In this document: positions 9,538-19,060 of the stretch, piece after piece | Layout: each line of letters starts with the position of its first letter | How positions within the stretch are numbered: the first letter of the stretch is position 1 | Assembly (NCBI RefSeq): GCF_040807025.1 | Contig: NC_090967.1 | Span: 742,001 to 806,000, forward strand | Source: Struthio camelus | Lineage: Eukaryota; Chordata; Aves; Struthioniformes; Struthionidae | Reading direction: 5' to 3' | DNA: 64,000 nucleotides | The notes under the pieces: model-generated | Told to the model about the DNA's origin: nothing | The model's database searches: none | What the model saw: the letters and a program-made list of their open reading frames with translations, nothing else | Position numbers and translations under genes: made by a program

Positions 9538-12500
9538 GTGAGCGCCGCCGGGCACCGGGGGGGACCCGACCCGCCCGGGGGCATCGGGAGCGGCCCGAGG
9601 GCAACGGGAGGAGGCGACCAACCCGGGAGCGCTGGGCACGGCCAGCGGGGACCGGCCCCAGGGCACCGGGCGATGTGTGCAGCACGGCGGGCTGCACCTG
9701 GGGCTGCAGGGTTCACCCCTCTCTTCCCCCTGCAGTCCCTGATGGATGCGCAGAACTCGCGAATCGAGGAGCTCTTGCAGAAGATCAAGCAGCAGCAGTA
9801 CAAGCTGGACAAGCAGAATCTGCAGATCAAAAGCTTGCAGAGCAAGGTGAGCTCCTGCCTGGCTCTGCAGCGTGGTGGCCATGGGGCTGGGGGACAACAG
9901 CCCTGTCCTGTATGCTGTGGGCTCCTGGGATCCCAGCCCGATCCAGTTTCTCACAGCCCAGCTGATGCACTCCGGCTCTGATGGCAGAAGCAGCCACAGT
10001 GCTGCTGTTACCTGACTTCAAGGACTCAGCAAAAGGCATTGCCCTCAGTGCCTTGTGCAGTCCGTGTGCTAAAGTGTTGATGCAAGGGTAGCAAAAGGCC
10101 AAAAGTGGGAGCTTCTTGAGGGTTTGGATAGTGAAATATGAGAAATTACACTGTGTGGGAACTGAGCCTCTCTGGGTTATTGTCTTTTGGTTTATCCATA
10201 GAATAAACTCATTTGCATGGGTGTGAAAAACCACAGTCGTTCCTAGTTTTGCCAGCCTCCTACTCCATGAGCTTTCTGGGCAATTTCAGCCTTAGCTCTG
10301 GTCTGAGCCCAGTAGCATCACCGTGGTCATGGGGGAGCAGGTGAAGCTTCAGCCAATCAGCTCCCCTGAGTTGAAAATTAGCTGAGCTAGAACTGTTCTG
10401 ACTTGCTCTATTTTTTACCTCAGGTCAATCTACTGATCCCTTTACATCTGAAGGACAACAAAACTCAGTCTCCAAAGTGGAAGATTAACCTGAAGAAAAG
10501 CGTCAGCCACACCAACCAAAGCCAGAATGCTAGTGTGGAGACTGTGCTGCCACAGAGTGAGTATCTGCACATGCCACCCTGCTTTTCCTTGCTGGATCAA
10601 ACCAGCAGCAATTTCAACAGTTCAGGAACAAAAGGTTCTGTTGTCCTGTTTCAGGATGTGAGATTTGCTTGCAAGTCTAGGGCTTGGGAGTGTGGCCAGA
10701 ACTGGGGAGATCTGGAGCATGGGCAGGATCAAGCCTTCTGGATCAGTATTAGTCCAGTGGGAATTTAAGGATTTAAGAGGGATTTTTCTGCCTGACATTA
10801 AGAATGCAGTCGAAAACAAAGAAATTCTGCTAGGGGGTGTTTGTCGAAGAAGACTTGGGACTGGCAGGTGTGCGGGGGTTGAATGGTGGGAGGAAAGGAG
10901 AGTCTCTGCTCTCTGGAGACAGGTCTTGTCCACCGCTCTCTCTTTTGCCAGACAAAAACTGTTTCTCAATCTGTGCCCTTCTGGAGGAGGGGAAGGGTAT
11001 GCTGGACCATGAGCAGATAGCTAGCTCCTAGTGCATCCATCTCCCTTGGTGCATGTTTGGGTCCTGTACCTGGGGAGACAAGTGTCTCAGCTCTCCCTGT
11101 CCTTGGAGAAGGATGCTTGGCAAATACCAGGAGAGTGAAGGCATGGAGACTTGCAATCCTGGGAAACCTGTGCCAGAGCAGGAAAGTCAATATTTGCATC
11201 TGGAGCCCCTGGCTCTGACTGGAGCATCCTCTTTGTTGGCAATTGGGATGGAGAAGCTTCTGTAGAATGAAAGGGAAGCGGAGCAGCCAGGAGCGAGCGG
11301 CTCTGTGGTTGTCCCCAGCTGTGCTATGCCCTGCCGCCTCCCTACCAGACAGGAACTTGCATTCCTGCAGGGTTCACTGACCGGGAGCAGCTGCTGTCAT
11401 GTTATGTCAGCTAAATCACAGCGCTGGCTCCAGTGACCAGGGAAGCGTCTGTGCAGCTGTCTGGGGATGTCCAGTTCGAGCCAAACAGAAACTGAGTAGG
11501 GTGAGGATGCGCGGGGAAATCCTGCTCAGGGCTTAAGTCAGGGATAGCTACAGGGAAACACACAGTCATTTGTATGTGCTGCCTAGAGCTGTCATCGGGG
11601 TGCCTGAAAGCTGGGTTGACAGAGCAAAGAACCAGAGTCAATGCAGATAAGGAGAGAGGTGGAACACAGTGCTCCAAAATCCTCCTGGCGCTCAGCTTGG
11701 TGGGGCTGGCCAGCCCTCAGCGGGGCTGCAGTGAGATTTCTGTAGGCCCGAGCAGTGTCTAGCAAGCTGGAAAACTGTCTCAAAATGGTTTCTCCCCAAG
11801 TTTCTCCCAGCTGTTTCCCTTGTGACTTGCCGTCAGCAGTATCTGCTGCTCCTCTCTCAGGTCTGCGTTATGCTGAAAGCTGTGCACATTGGATGTGGGC
11901 TAGGGTCTTTGCTATTTAGTGCGACTGGTGTCGAGCCCAGGCTGTGCTGGCTGCTCTGTGCTGGCTGATGGGGCACTTGGTGCAGCCCTTGCGAAGCACA
12001 GTTGGACACAGCAAGCGGCTGCAGAGGGAGGGTGCAAGTTCTTGGTACCTTCCCATGCTGCACTGTCTCTGTGCCATGTGGGCCCATCTGATGGGCAATG
12101 CCAAGCTTCCCCAGTGAGCCGGGCCATCCTTGCTCCCTGGAATCAGCGCTTCCGCCCTGTTAGGCCAAGCTGTGAGCTCCCCCTCTCTTGCCTAATCCCT
12201 GATGTTTGTATCACTGAAAGGAAACAAATTGGCTTCCTCTCATTACCAAGTTGAGTGAGTTTTCTGGCAAGTCTTAAAGCACAAAATATGTGTCCGGCCA
12301 GCCCCGTGCCCTCTGCCTGGGAGGCTTGCTGGCTGCATTCATAACAGGCAATAGTGGGGAAGGCTTGGGCCTGAGGCTGCTCCCTGCCTATTGTCAGGCA
12401 GACCCACAATGCTGGCACGGCCCTGGGGAACAGCAATGAACTCCACCAGCAGCCTTTTCAGAAAGACCCTTTTATTTGCATCCAGTGAACACAAGTTTTC

Positions 12501-15500
12501 AGGCCAGAGATGGCACGAGGCCAAGCATGTGAAAGTTGAAGGCTTGAAGCAGCCTCGAGAGCGAAAGGTTTAATCACTTGCAGAAAGAGGATCACGTCTT
12601 TAGGCAGAGCCTGCTCTGTCTGGCAGCTGGCCGAGTAGGCGAAAGGTAAAACCCCGCTCTCCCCATGGCGCTGGGACTCTCCAAAATAATTGGGTTGGGG
12701 AGGGTGAGGAGGAGGCGATGCAAACAGTTCCTGGGGGGAGGAAGTAAGCTGCAACTAGGAACGCCCTGCTGTCCTCAAGGAACGGTGTTTATCCCAGGTT
12801 GGTGACCTTTGCGTCATGCCTGGAGATCCTGTTCAGTAAATACGGTGCCATGCCTGGGGCAGCTCCAGCAAGCCTTGTTGATTTGAACTCTTGTTTGGCT
12901 AAATAAAGGGGGAGGGGAAGAAAAACATCCCGAGCTGCCATGAGCTCTTGTTGTTCTGCTGGTGCCATACGGATGTGCAACATGAACTGGAACTAACGAG
13001 TGTGTTCCTCAAACAAAAAGATTGAGTGGAGGCTGTTCAAGCAGCTGCATCTCATTCAGCTGCTTGAAAGTCCCTGCTACACCGGGAAAACATAAGAGAT
13101 AAGAGCAGTGAGTTTGGCCAGAGCCCAGGGGAAAAAAAACAACCAGGAATGGGGCTGACTTCTGCTGGAGCCACGTGGCGTACCTGTGCATCAGCAAGGG
13201 TGCACGGGCACCGTCCCAGCAGCTGCAGAGAGATGAGGTGGAAGCAGAGGGGAAGCGCTCTGAGAAAGGAGGCTCCGACCTCCGGCAGGCCGAGGCAGGC
13301 AGTGTTGCTGGGCTCACTGGTACCAGGACCCTCCTAGATGTCCGCCCTGCCTTGCTCTGTGAGCTGGGATTTCTCCAGCCGTGGAGTCAGGTCTTGTTGG
13401 CAGCTATCACCAAGGTGTTTTTCCTTCCTCCAGGCTCCCTTTGGCTTGCCTGAGCATGCTTGCTTAGAGAGTAAGGATATTGGTGATACGTTTGTTTGTC
13501 TCTTGGGCTTCTTGGTGGCTTTGTGCGTCTTGTTCCTTCAGGCAAAATGCCCACCCTGGGTCCACGCGTGGGCTGGCTTGGGTGAAGACACTGGGCCAGC
13601 TGCTTGTCGCACGGCTGCCCGGCTTGCAGGTGCTGGAGCCAATTGCTTCGGTGGCACCTAGTCCTGCATTTGCACTGGCCCGGTGGGTGCCAGGCCTGCT
13701 GATGGCCGGATGTGAGCCCGCGCAGGCGGAGCGGTGCCCCAGAGGTAGGCTGGGAGCGCATCAAGGCGCGCTGCTTGGCCGTACGGTTTGCGCCACCCAC
13801 CGCCTGCGGCGCGGCGGGAAGGTGGCTGGCCTCGCGCTCGCCTCCGACTCGCCCTACGCCGGCAGGGCGCCCGCGGCCTCCTTCCAGGGCCGCTCGCCAC
13901 GCCGTCCCGGACCCTCGTTGCCGAAGGCCTCGTGTCCGAAGCCAGCGGGCAAACCTCGGGCTTTGCCAGCCGCTCTTCCGGCCGCGGCGCGCGCAACGCC
14001 GCGGGGCTGGCCCTGCCGCGCCTGCTCCGGCCCGGCGGCGCCGGCCGGCGGCTCCGGGCTCGGCCAGGCCGGTGGGCGCGAGCGGGGCCGGCTGCAGCCA
14101 AGTAGGGGAAAGTTCATGCCGGGGGGGGGGGGCCGGGCCTCGGCGGCGGAGCCGGGGGGGCTGGCGGGGCGCCGGGCCCCGACCCGCGGCGCTGGCGGGC
14201 CAAGAGGGAAGTGGGTGAAAGGTGACGGCGCTGATCCCCTCCCCTGCCGCCGCCCTTTCCCCCAGTTGCGGCGGGGCCGCGGCCCCCCAGAGCGCCCCGC
14301 GCGCCTGGGGCTCTGCGGAGGGGACGGGGGACGCCGCCTTCCCCCTTGCCGCCCGAGAGCCCTGTGTCCTACCGCCTCGGCCCCAAGCGACGCCGAGGCC
14401 TGGCCCTCTTTTGCCTCTTCCGGGCCGCAGCCCCGCGTGGCGGCGAGCAGCGAGGCCGGCCCCGACCCGGCGTGCTGGCTGATGCTCCGAGGGGGACCCT
14501 GAGTACGGCTGGGTCGTGGTGACCCTGCCCTCCTGGCAAGGGAACCGGGCCAGCCGGCGGGACGTGCGGCAGGGCTTCGAGGGAGGCCGGTCCCCGCGCT
14601 CGCAGCCTGGCCTGGAGGTGTAGCGTCGGGGAGGGGGGCAGGCGGGAGGTTTCTATTTCTGCTCCTTCCACCTCCCCCCCCGCCGCTGCCCCTCTTGGGC
14701 TGGCGCTCGTCGCAGCTGTGAGCAGCCAAAACCCTTTCCCCACCCCCCCAAAGCGTGGGGGAGCCGCTCCGCGCCTCGCTCAGGCAGCGCCCGCAGCCCG
14801 CGTGCGGGGTGGCGCGCTCGGCCCGCGCGGCGCGTGGAGAACAGGCCCGTCTTTGTCCGGGCCCGGGGGCACCTGTCCCCCGCAGACAAAGAGCCACTTG
14901 ACTGCGCTGCCGCCCCGCCGCAGCGCGGGGAGCCTGAAGTCCCTGCACATCCTGCCCCGGCCTTTTGGCTGCGGTTCTGTAACAGGTTTCTCCGAGCGCC
15001 GCGGGTGAGCGCTCCAGGACGGACTTTTAACGGCGCTGTTGAAACGGTGCTTCGCTGGCAACGCGGGGCAGAGTTCCAGCAGGGGAGGAAGAAGAGGTGG
15101 GAGCCCTGCCCTAGGGCTGATGCCTGCGGGCAGCAGCCCCTCGGGGAACCAGGGAGGTGAGCTCATTGCCGCAATGAGCTGCGAATCCTCTGGGGTCTGC
15201 CTGCTCCTTCCCCGGTCAGCGTGTCTCGAGGCAAAAGGGTCACTGCGGCTCCCCTTGGCTCTGCACCTCCGGGTGTCAGCTGGTAAACAGGCCAGCAGGT
15301 TGTCTGGCGGGCTAGAGGACTCGAGGGATGTCTGGCTTGGACTGGGAGCGGGGGGTCACGCGCTGAACGGCTGGCTGGTGTTCCTGACTTCAGGGCTTTT
15401 GCGGTTTCTTTCTGCCCTTGGAGACCACTGCGATGTTAGGAGGTGAGATGGGGAAGGTTACGCCTTGCGCGTCTGCCTTCATCGCTACCCATTCCTAATC

Positions 15501-17562
15501 GGGCTGCTGCCTGCCCACAGCTGGTGGGCAGGGAGCTGGAAAGCTCATGGAGTTTCTCTGTGCTCTCCAATCCTGGGTCACCAGATCCTGGCCTAATGCC
15601 AAGCTTCTGCCTTGGACAGGAGCCCAAGGAGCTAGATTTGGGTAAACTGGAAGACTCTGAGGCACTAGCATTTTAACTGCTCTGGTGTCAGGGTCTGTCT
15701 CTCGCTCTTCAGATCTGCAGTGACTGATGCGCGTGTCTGGCTGGGCTCGTGCCCAGAGGTAGAAGTGCTAGCATGGTGATAGGAGTAACCTGTTGAGGAA
15801 GTGAGACTCGGGGCAGTCGTCTTAACTGCCTTCTCTTTCTTTCTGCAGAGCTTCCAGAGAATTGTCAGCAGCTCTTCCTGGAAGGGCAGCAAAGCAGTGG
15901 TGTTTACCAGGTTCAGCCCTCTGGGTCTCAGCCCTTTAAAGTCTACTGCGACATGACAGCAGGTAAAGTAGCGGAGGGGCTGTGTGTCTCTCCAGGTTTT
16001 GCACAGTGGTCTTGCAAATGTAGCCCTGAAATGACCAAATTCTCTCTCCCTACAGAAGGTGGCTGGACAGTGATCCAGAGGCGTAGAGACGGCTCTGTGG
16101 ACTTTGACCAGCTTTGGGATGCCTATAAGAATGGCTTTGGAGACCTTCATGGTAGGTGGATGATGGCGTCTATCTTCTTATCATGGGATAAGTGGTATCT
16201 TAACACAGCACAAGATGTTCCCCTTTGCTGGCCCCTGGAGATCTCTACCCACCACAGCCCAGTGTTGGGATGAGGAGGGAGAGGACACTTTTCACAGAGC
16301 AAGTGCCCTTGTTCTTCCTGCCTTTTGCTGTGTGTGCCAGACAAAGTCCAAATGTTGAAGTGTCCTCAGTTGTCCCGTTTAGGGTCCTGCCTATCTGGAG
16401 CAGCTTGCTCATCTGTCTGCTTTGCACAGCATGTTTGTGTACCTACAGCCAATGCAAACTGTCCTGTGTTTCAGGTGACTTCTGGCTGGGCCTGGAGAAA
16501 ATACATCACCTTGTTGAAGAGGGAAGATACAATCTCTTGATTGAGCTGGAAGACTGGGAAGGAAATTCCCAGGTGGTTCAGTTTGTTTTCAGCCTTGGTG
16601 GAGAGAGCACAGCCTACACACTCAACCTGCTGGGACCTCTGTCTGGAGAACTGGAAAATGCCATTGGGGACTTCAGGCAGCTGCCCTTCTCCACTCGAGA
16701 TCGCGACCATGATCTCAAAGCTGACACAAACTGTGCCAAACACCTGTCAGGTCAGTATAAGCTCTTCCTGAGCAGGGGATGTGTGCCTTCTCTTCTGCCC
16801 TCCGCTGTTCAGTGCTGCTTGTGAGCACAGGGGCAGAGTCTGCAGGCGAGAGGACTCGGGCTCTGACTGGGCTGGGACAGGGGCACTGCTACACTAGACC
16901 CCTTTGGTGTTGAGCCCAGCTTGTTTTTTGTTCCCTGTTCCCTGGAAAACCTGCAGGAGGAATCCTTGGGAGGAGCCATGCAGGGAACTGGAAAGAAGCT
17001 TGAAACCAAGGGAGGTTTGTGGTTCAGGTCTTGGCCCAAGCATCCGTCTTCATAACAGCTTTGCTGGCTGCCACCTTGCTTAGAAACCTTTCAAGAAAAG
17101 TGGAGGCCAGACCAAAGGCCTGAGATAGGGCTGCTGAAGGGATTGGTTAGTTTTTGCATGGAAGCAAAAGAGCAGCAGGGATGCCTTAGGCTTGAACTTG
17201 TACAAAGTCTGTGCAAAGGTTTCCAGTGCGTGGGAATCCCCAAATGTGTACCAGGTCTTCTTTTAACTTCCCAAAGCACCGGAGCGTGGGTAGAATGTGG
17301 GCAGTAGCTACCTTAAACGTGGCTTTGTTTTCTGTCTGGAAGTGCTGTGGATTAAACCTGCCTCTGCATTGCCTCGGTAGGTGGCTGGTGGTTCAGCACC
17401 TGTGGCCATGCCAACCTCAATGGGAAGTACTTCCGCTCCATTCCCCGCCAGAGGCATGAGCGCAAGCAGGGCATCTTCTGGAAGACATGGAAAGGGAGGT
17501 ACTACCCTCTGAAGTCGACCACCATGAAAATCCAACCCACAGAGCTGGAAGCAGAACCCTAA
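8998..17562 (+). CDS. ANGPTL4: Angiopoietin-like protein 4, seven coding exons, 483 residues
   Basis: Join 8998-9537, 9736-9846, 10424-10556, 15849-15962, 16056-16151, 16475-16750, 17381-17562; all junctions are GT-AG and the phases agree. The product is a secreted inhibitor of lipoprotein lipase that redirects plasma triglyceride use. Order: hydrophobic signal peptide (about 1-24); the LPL-inhibitory motif [18 protein letters not shown] (51-68), whose Glu56 matches human Glu40; coiled coil (about 60-217); linker with N-glycosylation sequons (Asn229, 248, 252); fibrinogen-like domain from about 263 with cysteine pairs 267/295 and 418/431. The ending ([12 protein letters not shown]) matches the family. 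Human ANGPTL4 has 406 residues; the extra 77 lie in the N-terminal half. No RRKR-type cleavage site and no cysteine is seen between the signal peptide and Cys267. The gene order with RAB11B and MARCHF2 supports orthology. Confidence 0.96.
9736..9846 (+). CDS. ANGPTL4: ANGPTL4 exon 2: coiled coil
   Basis: Residues 181-217, phase 0 on both sides. The segment [20 protein letters not shown] matches the human AQNSRIQQLFHKVAQQQ region, which anchors the alignment of the coiled coil. Acceptor CCCTGCAG, donor AAG|GTGAGC. Confidence 0.95.
10424..10556 (+). CDS. ANGPTL4: ANGPTL4 exon 3: linker
   Basis: Residues 218-261 plus the first base of codon 262; acceptor CTCAG, donor ACAGA|GTGAGT. This lysine- and asparagine-rich linker replaces the human segment carrying the RRKR convertase site. 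Its most basic stretches are PKWK and LKKS, neither matching the R-X-K/R-R pattern. Reading on past the donor keeps the frame open, so the exon end rests on the phase match with exon 4. Confidence 0.9.
12803..12815 (-). promoter_or_regulatory. Imperfect DR1 (PPRE-like) element
   Basis: TGACCTTTGCGTC contains one perfect nuclear-receptor half-site on the - strand (AGGTCA) next to a degenerate second half. Only the position in intron 3, where PPAR elements of ANGPTL4 are known in mammals, makes it worth listing. Confidence 0.25.
13036..13068. repeat. Perfect 12-bp inverted repeat with two CAGCTG E-boxes
   Basis: TTCAAGCAGCTG at 13036-13047 is the exact reverse complement of CAGCTGCTTGAA at 13057-13068, with a 9-nt loop. 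Each arm contains the palindromic E-box CAGCTG, 15 bp apart edge to edge. It could be a hairpin in DNA or RNA, or a paired basic helix-loop-helix binding site. Confidence 0.85.
13690..15130. promoter_or_regulatory. Intragenic CpG island in ANGPTL4 intron 3
   Basis: About 1.4 kb of dense CpG sequence starts and stops within intron 3, with ordinary composition on both sides. It contains many GC boxes and a G12 run at 14121-14132. No TATA box is clear. A strong donor-like CGCGG|GTGAGC at 15005 could end an unannotated first exon. Long frames on both strands are compositional. It may be an alternative promoter, an enhancer or a non-coding transcript start. Confidence 0.65.
15160..15180. repeat. 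21-nt near-perfect palindrome
   Basis: AGCTCATTGC, one central C, then GCAATGAGCT: two perfect 10-bp arms around a single base. It lies just beyond the downstream edge of the intronic CpG island. The CATTGC/GCAATG core resembles a C/EBP-type dimer site. Confidence 0.8.
15849..15962 (+). CDS. ANGPTL4: ANGPTL4 exon 4: start of fibrinogen-like domain
   Basis: Completes codon 262 (Lys) and encodes 263-299. LPENCQQLF matches human LPRDCQELF. Contains Cys267 and Cys295, the first conserved disulfide pair. Acceptor TTCTGCAG, donor CAG|GTAAAG. Confidence 0.95.
16056..16151 (+). CDS. ANGPTL4: ANGPTL4 exon 5: fibrinogen-like domain
   Basis: Residues 300-331. Contains [16 protein letters not shown] and FGDLHG, hallmark fibrinogen-like domain strings. 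Acceptor CCTACAG, donor CATG|GTAGGT. Confidence 0.96.
16475..16750 (+). CDS. ANGPTL4: ANGPTL4 exon 6: fibrinogen-like domain
   Basis: Residues 332-423, beginning [11 protein letters not shown]. Carries [10 protein letters not shown], the position of the calcium-site loop in the fibrinogen fold, and NCAKHLSG with Cys418. Acceptor TTTCAG, donor CAG|GTCAGT. Confidence 0.96.
17381..17562 (+). CDS. ANGPTL4: ANGPTL4 exon 7: end of fibrinogen-like domain and stop
   Basis: Residues 424-483 and TAA. Contains [15 protein letters not shown] with Cys431, the partner of Cys418, then YFRSIP and the terminal TTMKIQP strand. The acceptor is TCGGTAG, weaker than the other acceptors in this gene because of its short pyrimidine run. 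Confidence 0.95.
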
Positions 17563-17632
17563 AGCTGCCGTTTCAGACTTAACCTTCTTTGCGGAGCACA
17601 GTTGTGAGCTCCATCACTTGGTGTTTACAGAA

Positions 17633-17638
17633 AATAAA
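17633..17638 (+). terminator. Proximal poly(A) signal AATAAA
   Basis: AATAAA 71 bp after the ANGPTL4 stop. The downstream sequence is C-rich, with only a weak GT-rich element. Confidence 0.5.
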
Positions 17639-19054
17639 CCCACCCTCCCCAGGAAGTCCACAGAGGACCATTTCTCTTGCTAGTGGCCCTTTAGTGGGCA
17701 GTGACTGGCATGGCACAATGCAGTGATCATCTTCTCACTGTAGATAAAACAGCCATGTGTTGCTGAAAGCCATGGATGAGAGCTCCCAGACCAGTAGAGG
17801 AGCTGCCAACAGGGAGAACCATCTCCAGAGTATGTACTAGGGGTCTTCAAACCTGCCTCGTGCCGCTGTAGTGAGTTAAAGGCATCTGGAGCTTTCTGTC
17901 CTGTCTGAACACTTCCGTGCTGGTTTTGATCAGCTCAGCCGAGCGCTGAGGCCAGGGGAGAGGGAATCATATGGAAGTGTTTTGCTGCCCTGAACAGAAC
18001 AGTTGGGTACTGGGCTTTGGTGTCCCATCTCTCACTGTTGTTCCCAAATGAAGTTGTATGCACTCTCCTCTGAATGTCCCTAGGCCCTCCTTCCTCCTGC
18101 CACCACTGTGGAGGCAACGAGCATCTGACATCTCAATTTTGCATTTGCTGCCCAGCCCCCACTCCAGTCATTTAAACTCCGTGAGAATATGGGTTTTTGG
18201 TGGGAAGGACGCTTTGGGGACCTGAGGCTCACTTGCCTTCCCTGCCCTCTAAGGCTTCAAAGCCATTTATTTCTGACTGTGCTGAAATTTGCCAGGAGCA
18301 GGGAAAACTCCTTCTGTTGCAGGAAATGATGGGTGAGATCGCACAGCTGATTACACAGGGGCCAGAGGAGATGTTAGAGAGCCTTTCTGCTTGCAGTCTG
18401 ACTCTTCAGCTCTGCCTGGAGCCCATCAGTGCAGCTGAGGATGGCTAGGACGAGCTCTAGGACAGCACAGGTACGGAGCAGTTTTGTCCCTGGGCAAGAT
18501 CAGCCTCGTCTCTTCAGCTTGATCTTCTGAGTCAGCTGCAGCCATATATCTCCTTAAAGCCTGGAGGTCTGCCTTCTCCAGAAAGACTCCCTTTGACCTG
18601 AAATTAATTTGCTTTAAAGGGCAACCTCGAGTACAACGAGGTTTCTCTGCAAGAGCTCCACTGACTTCTCATGTGCATATCCTGAAACACAGCATAGGTT
18701 TTACCTTTGGGATGGGTGTAAGAGGAGACTCTCTGGGGAGATGTGGGCAAAACAGATCACTGAAAACTGTTACAGGCCAAGCTTCCATCTTGGGGATTCC
18801 CAAGCATCCTGCCCTATTGAAGTCATATTGACTACTGTGCTAGAGCTCCTAGCTGCTAAATATTGTAAATAGTCATTTGTAGGATGTTGGATCTTTTTGA
18901 TGAATTTCCTGTTTTAATTTGTTTCTATATATTTAAATGCAGTGTTAATAACAATGTGGTGTAATTTATAAATGTTGGCTCTGGAAAAAAACTGTAGTAT
19001 GTGTATTTTAAACTTTTTTTTTGTACTAAAATATCTTTTCTGAACATGTCTTTT

Positions 19055-19060
19055 AATAAA
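19055..19060 (+). terminator. Distal poly(A) signal AATAAA
   Basis: AATAAA at the end of a long A+T-rich stretch, followed within 40 bp by a TG-rich region (TTTGCCTGATGGTTTGCC). Probable main end of ANGPTL4 transcripts. Confidence 0.6.

Larger units (their letters stand above)
8160..9680. promoter_or_regulatory. CpG island over ANGPTL4 promoter and exon 1
   Basis: Very high G+C with frequent CpG runs from the 44-bp repeat cluster through exon 1 into intron 1. Edges are judged by eye. The island holds the TATA box and the first coding exon, so it is the likely ANGPTL4 promoter. Long open frames in all phases, including a 669-codon frame on the - strand, are a by-product of low A+T and not genes. 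Confidence 0.8.
10557..15848 (+). other. ANGPTL4: ANGPTL4 intron 3 (5.3 kb)
   Basis: By far the longest intron of the gene. It holds a possible nuclear-receptor element (12803), a perfect 12-bp hairpin (13036), a CpG island (about 13690-15130) and a 21-nt palindrome (15160). In human ANGPTL4 the PPAR-responsive elements lie in intron 3, so regulatory content here is expected. No extra coding exon is evident. Confidence 0.85.

Noticed and set aside
7836-9845. A 669-codon open frame on the - strand across the ANGPTL4 promoter and exon 1
   Set aside because: Its translation is proline/alanine/arginine-rich low complexity that follows from G+C-rich repeats and the antisense of exon 1. It has no domain and no splice or promoter support.
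8604-9965. A 453-codon + frame overlapping ANGPTL4 exon 1 in another phase
   Set aside because: It is the shifted shadow of exon 1; the composition explains the lack of stops.
13480-14948. Long frames on both strands (340 and 364 codons) in the intronic CpG island
   Set aside because: Both are arginine/proline/alanine-rich with no recognisable family. Stop codons are rare at this base composition.
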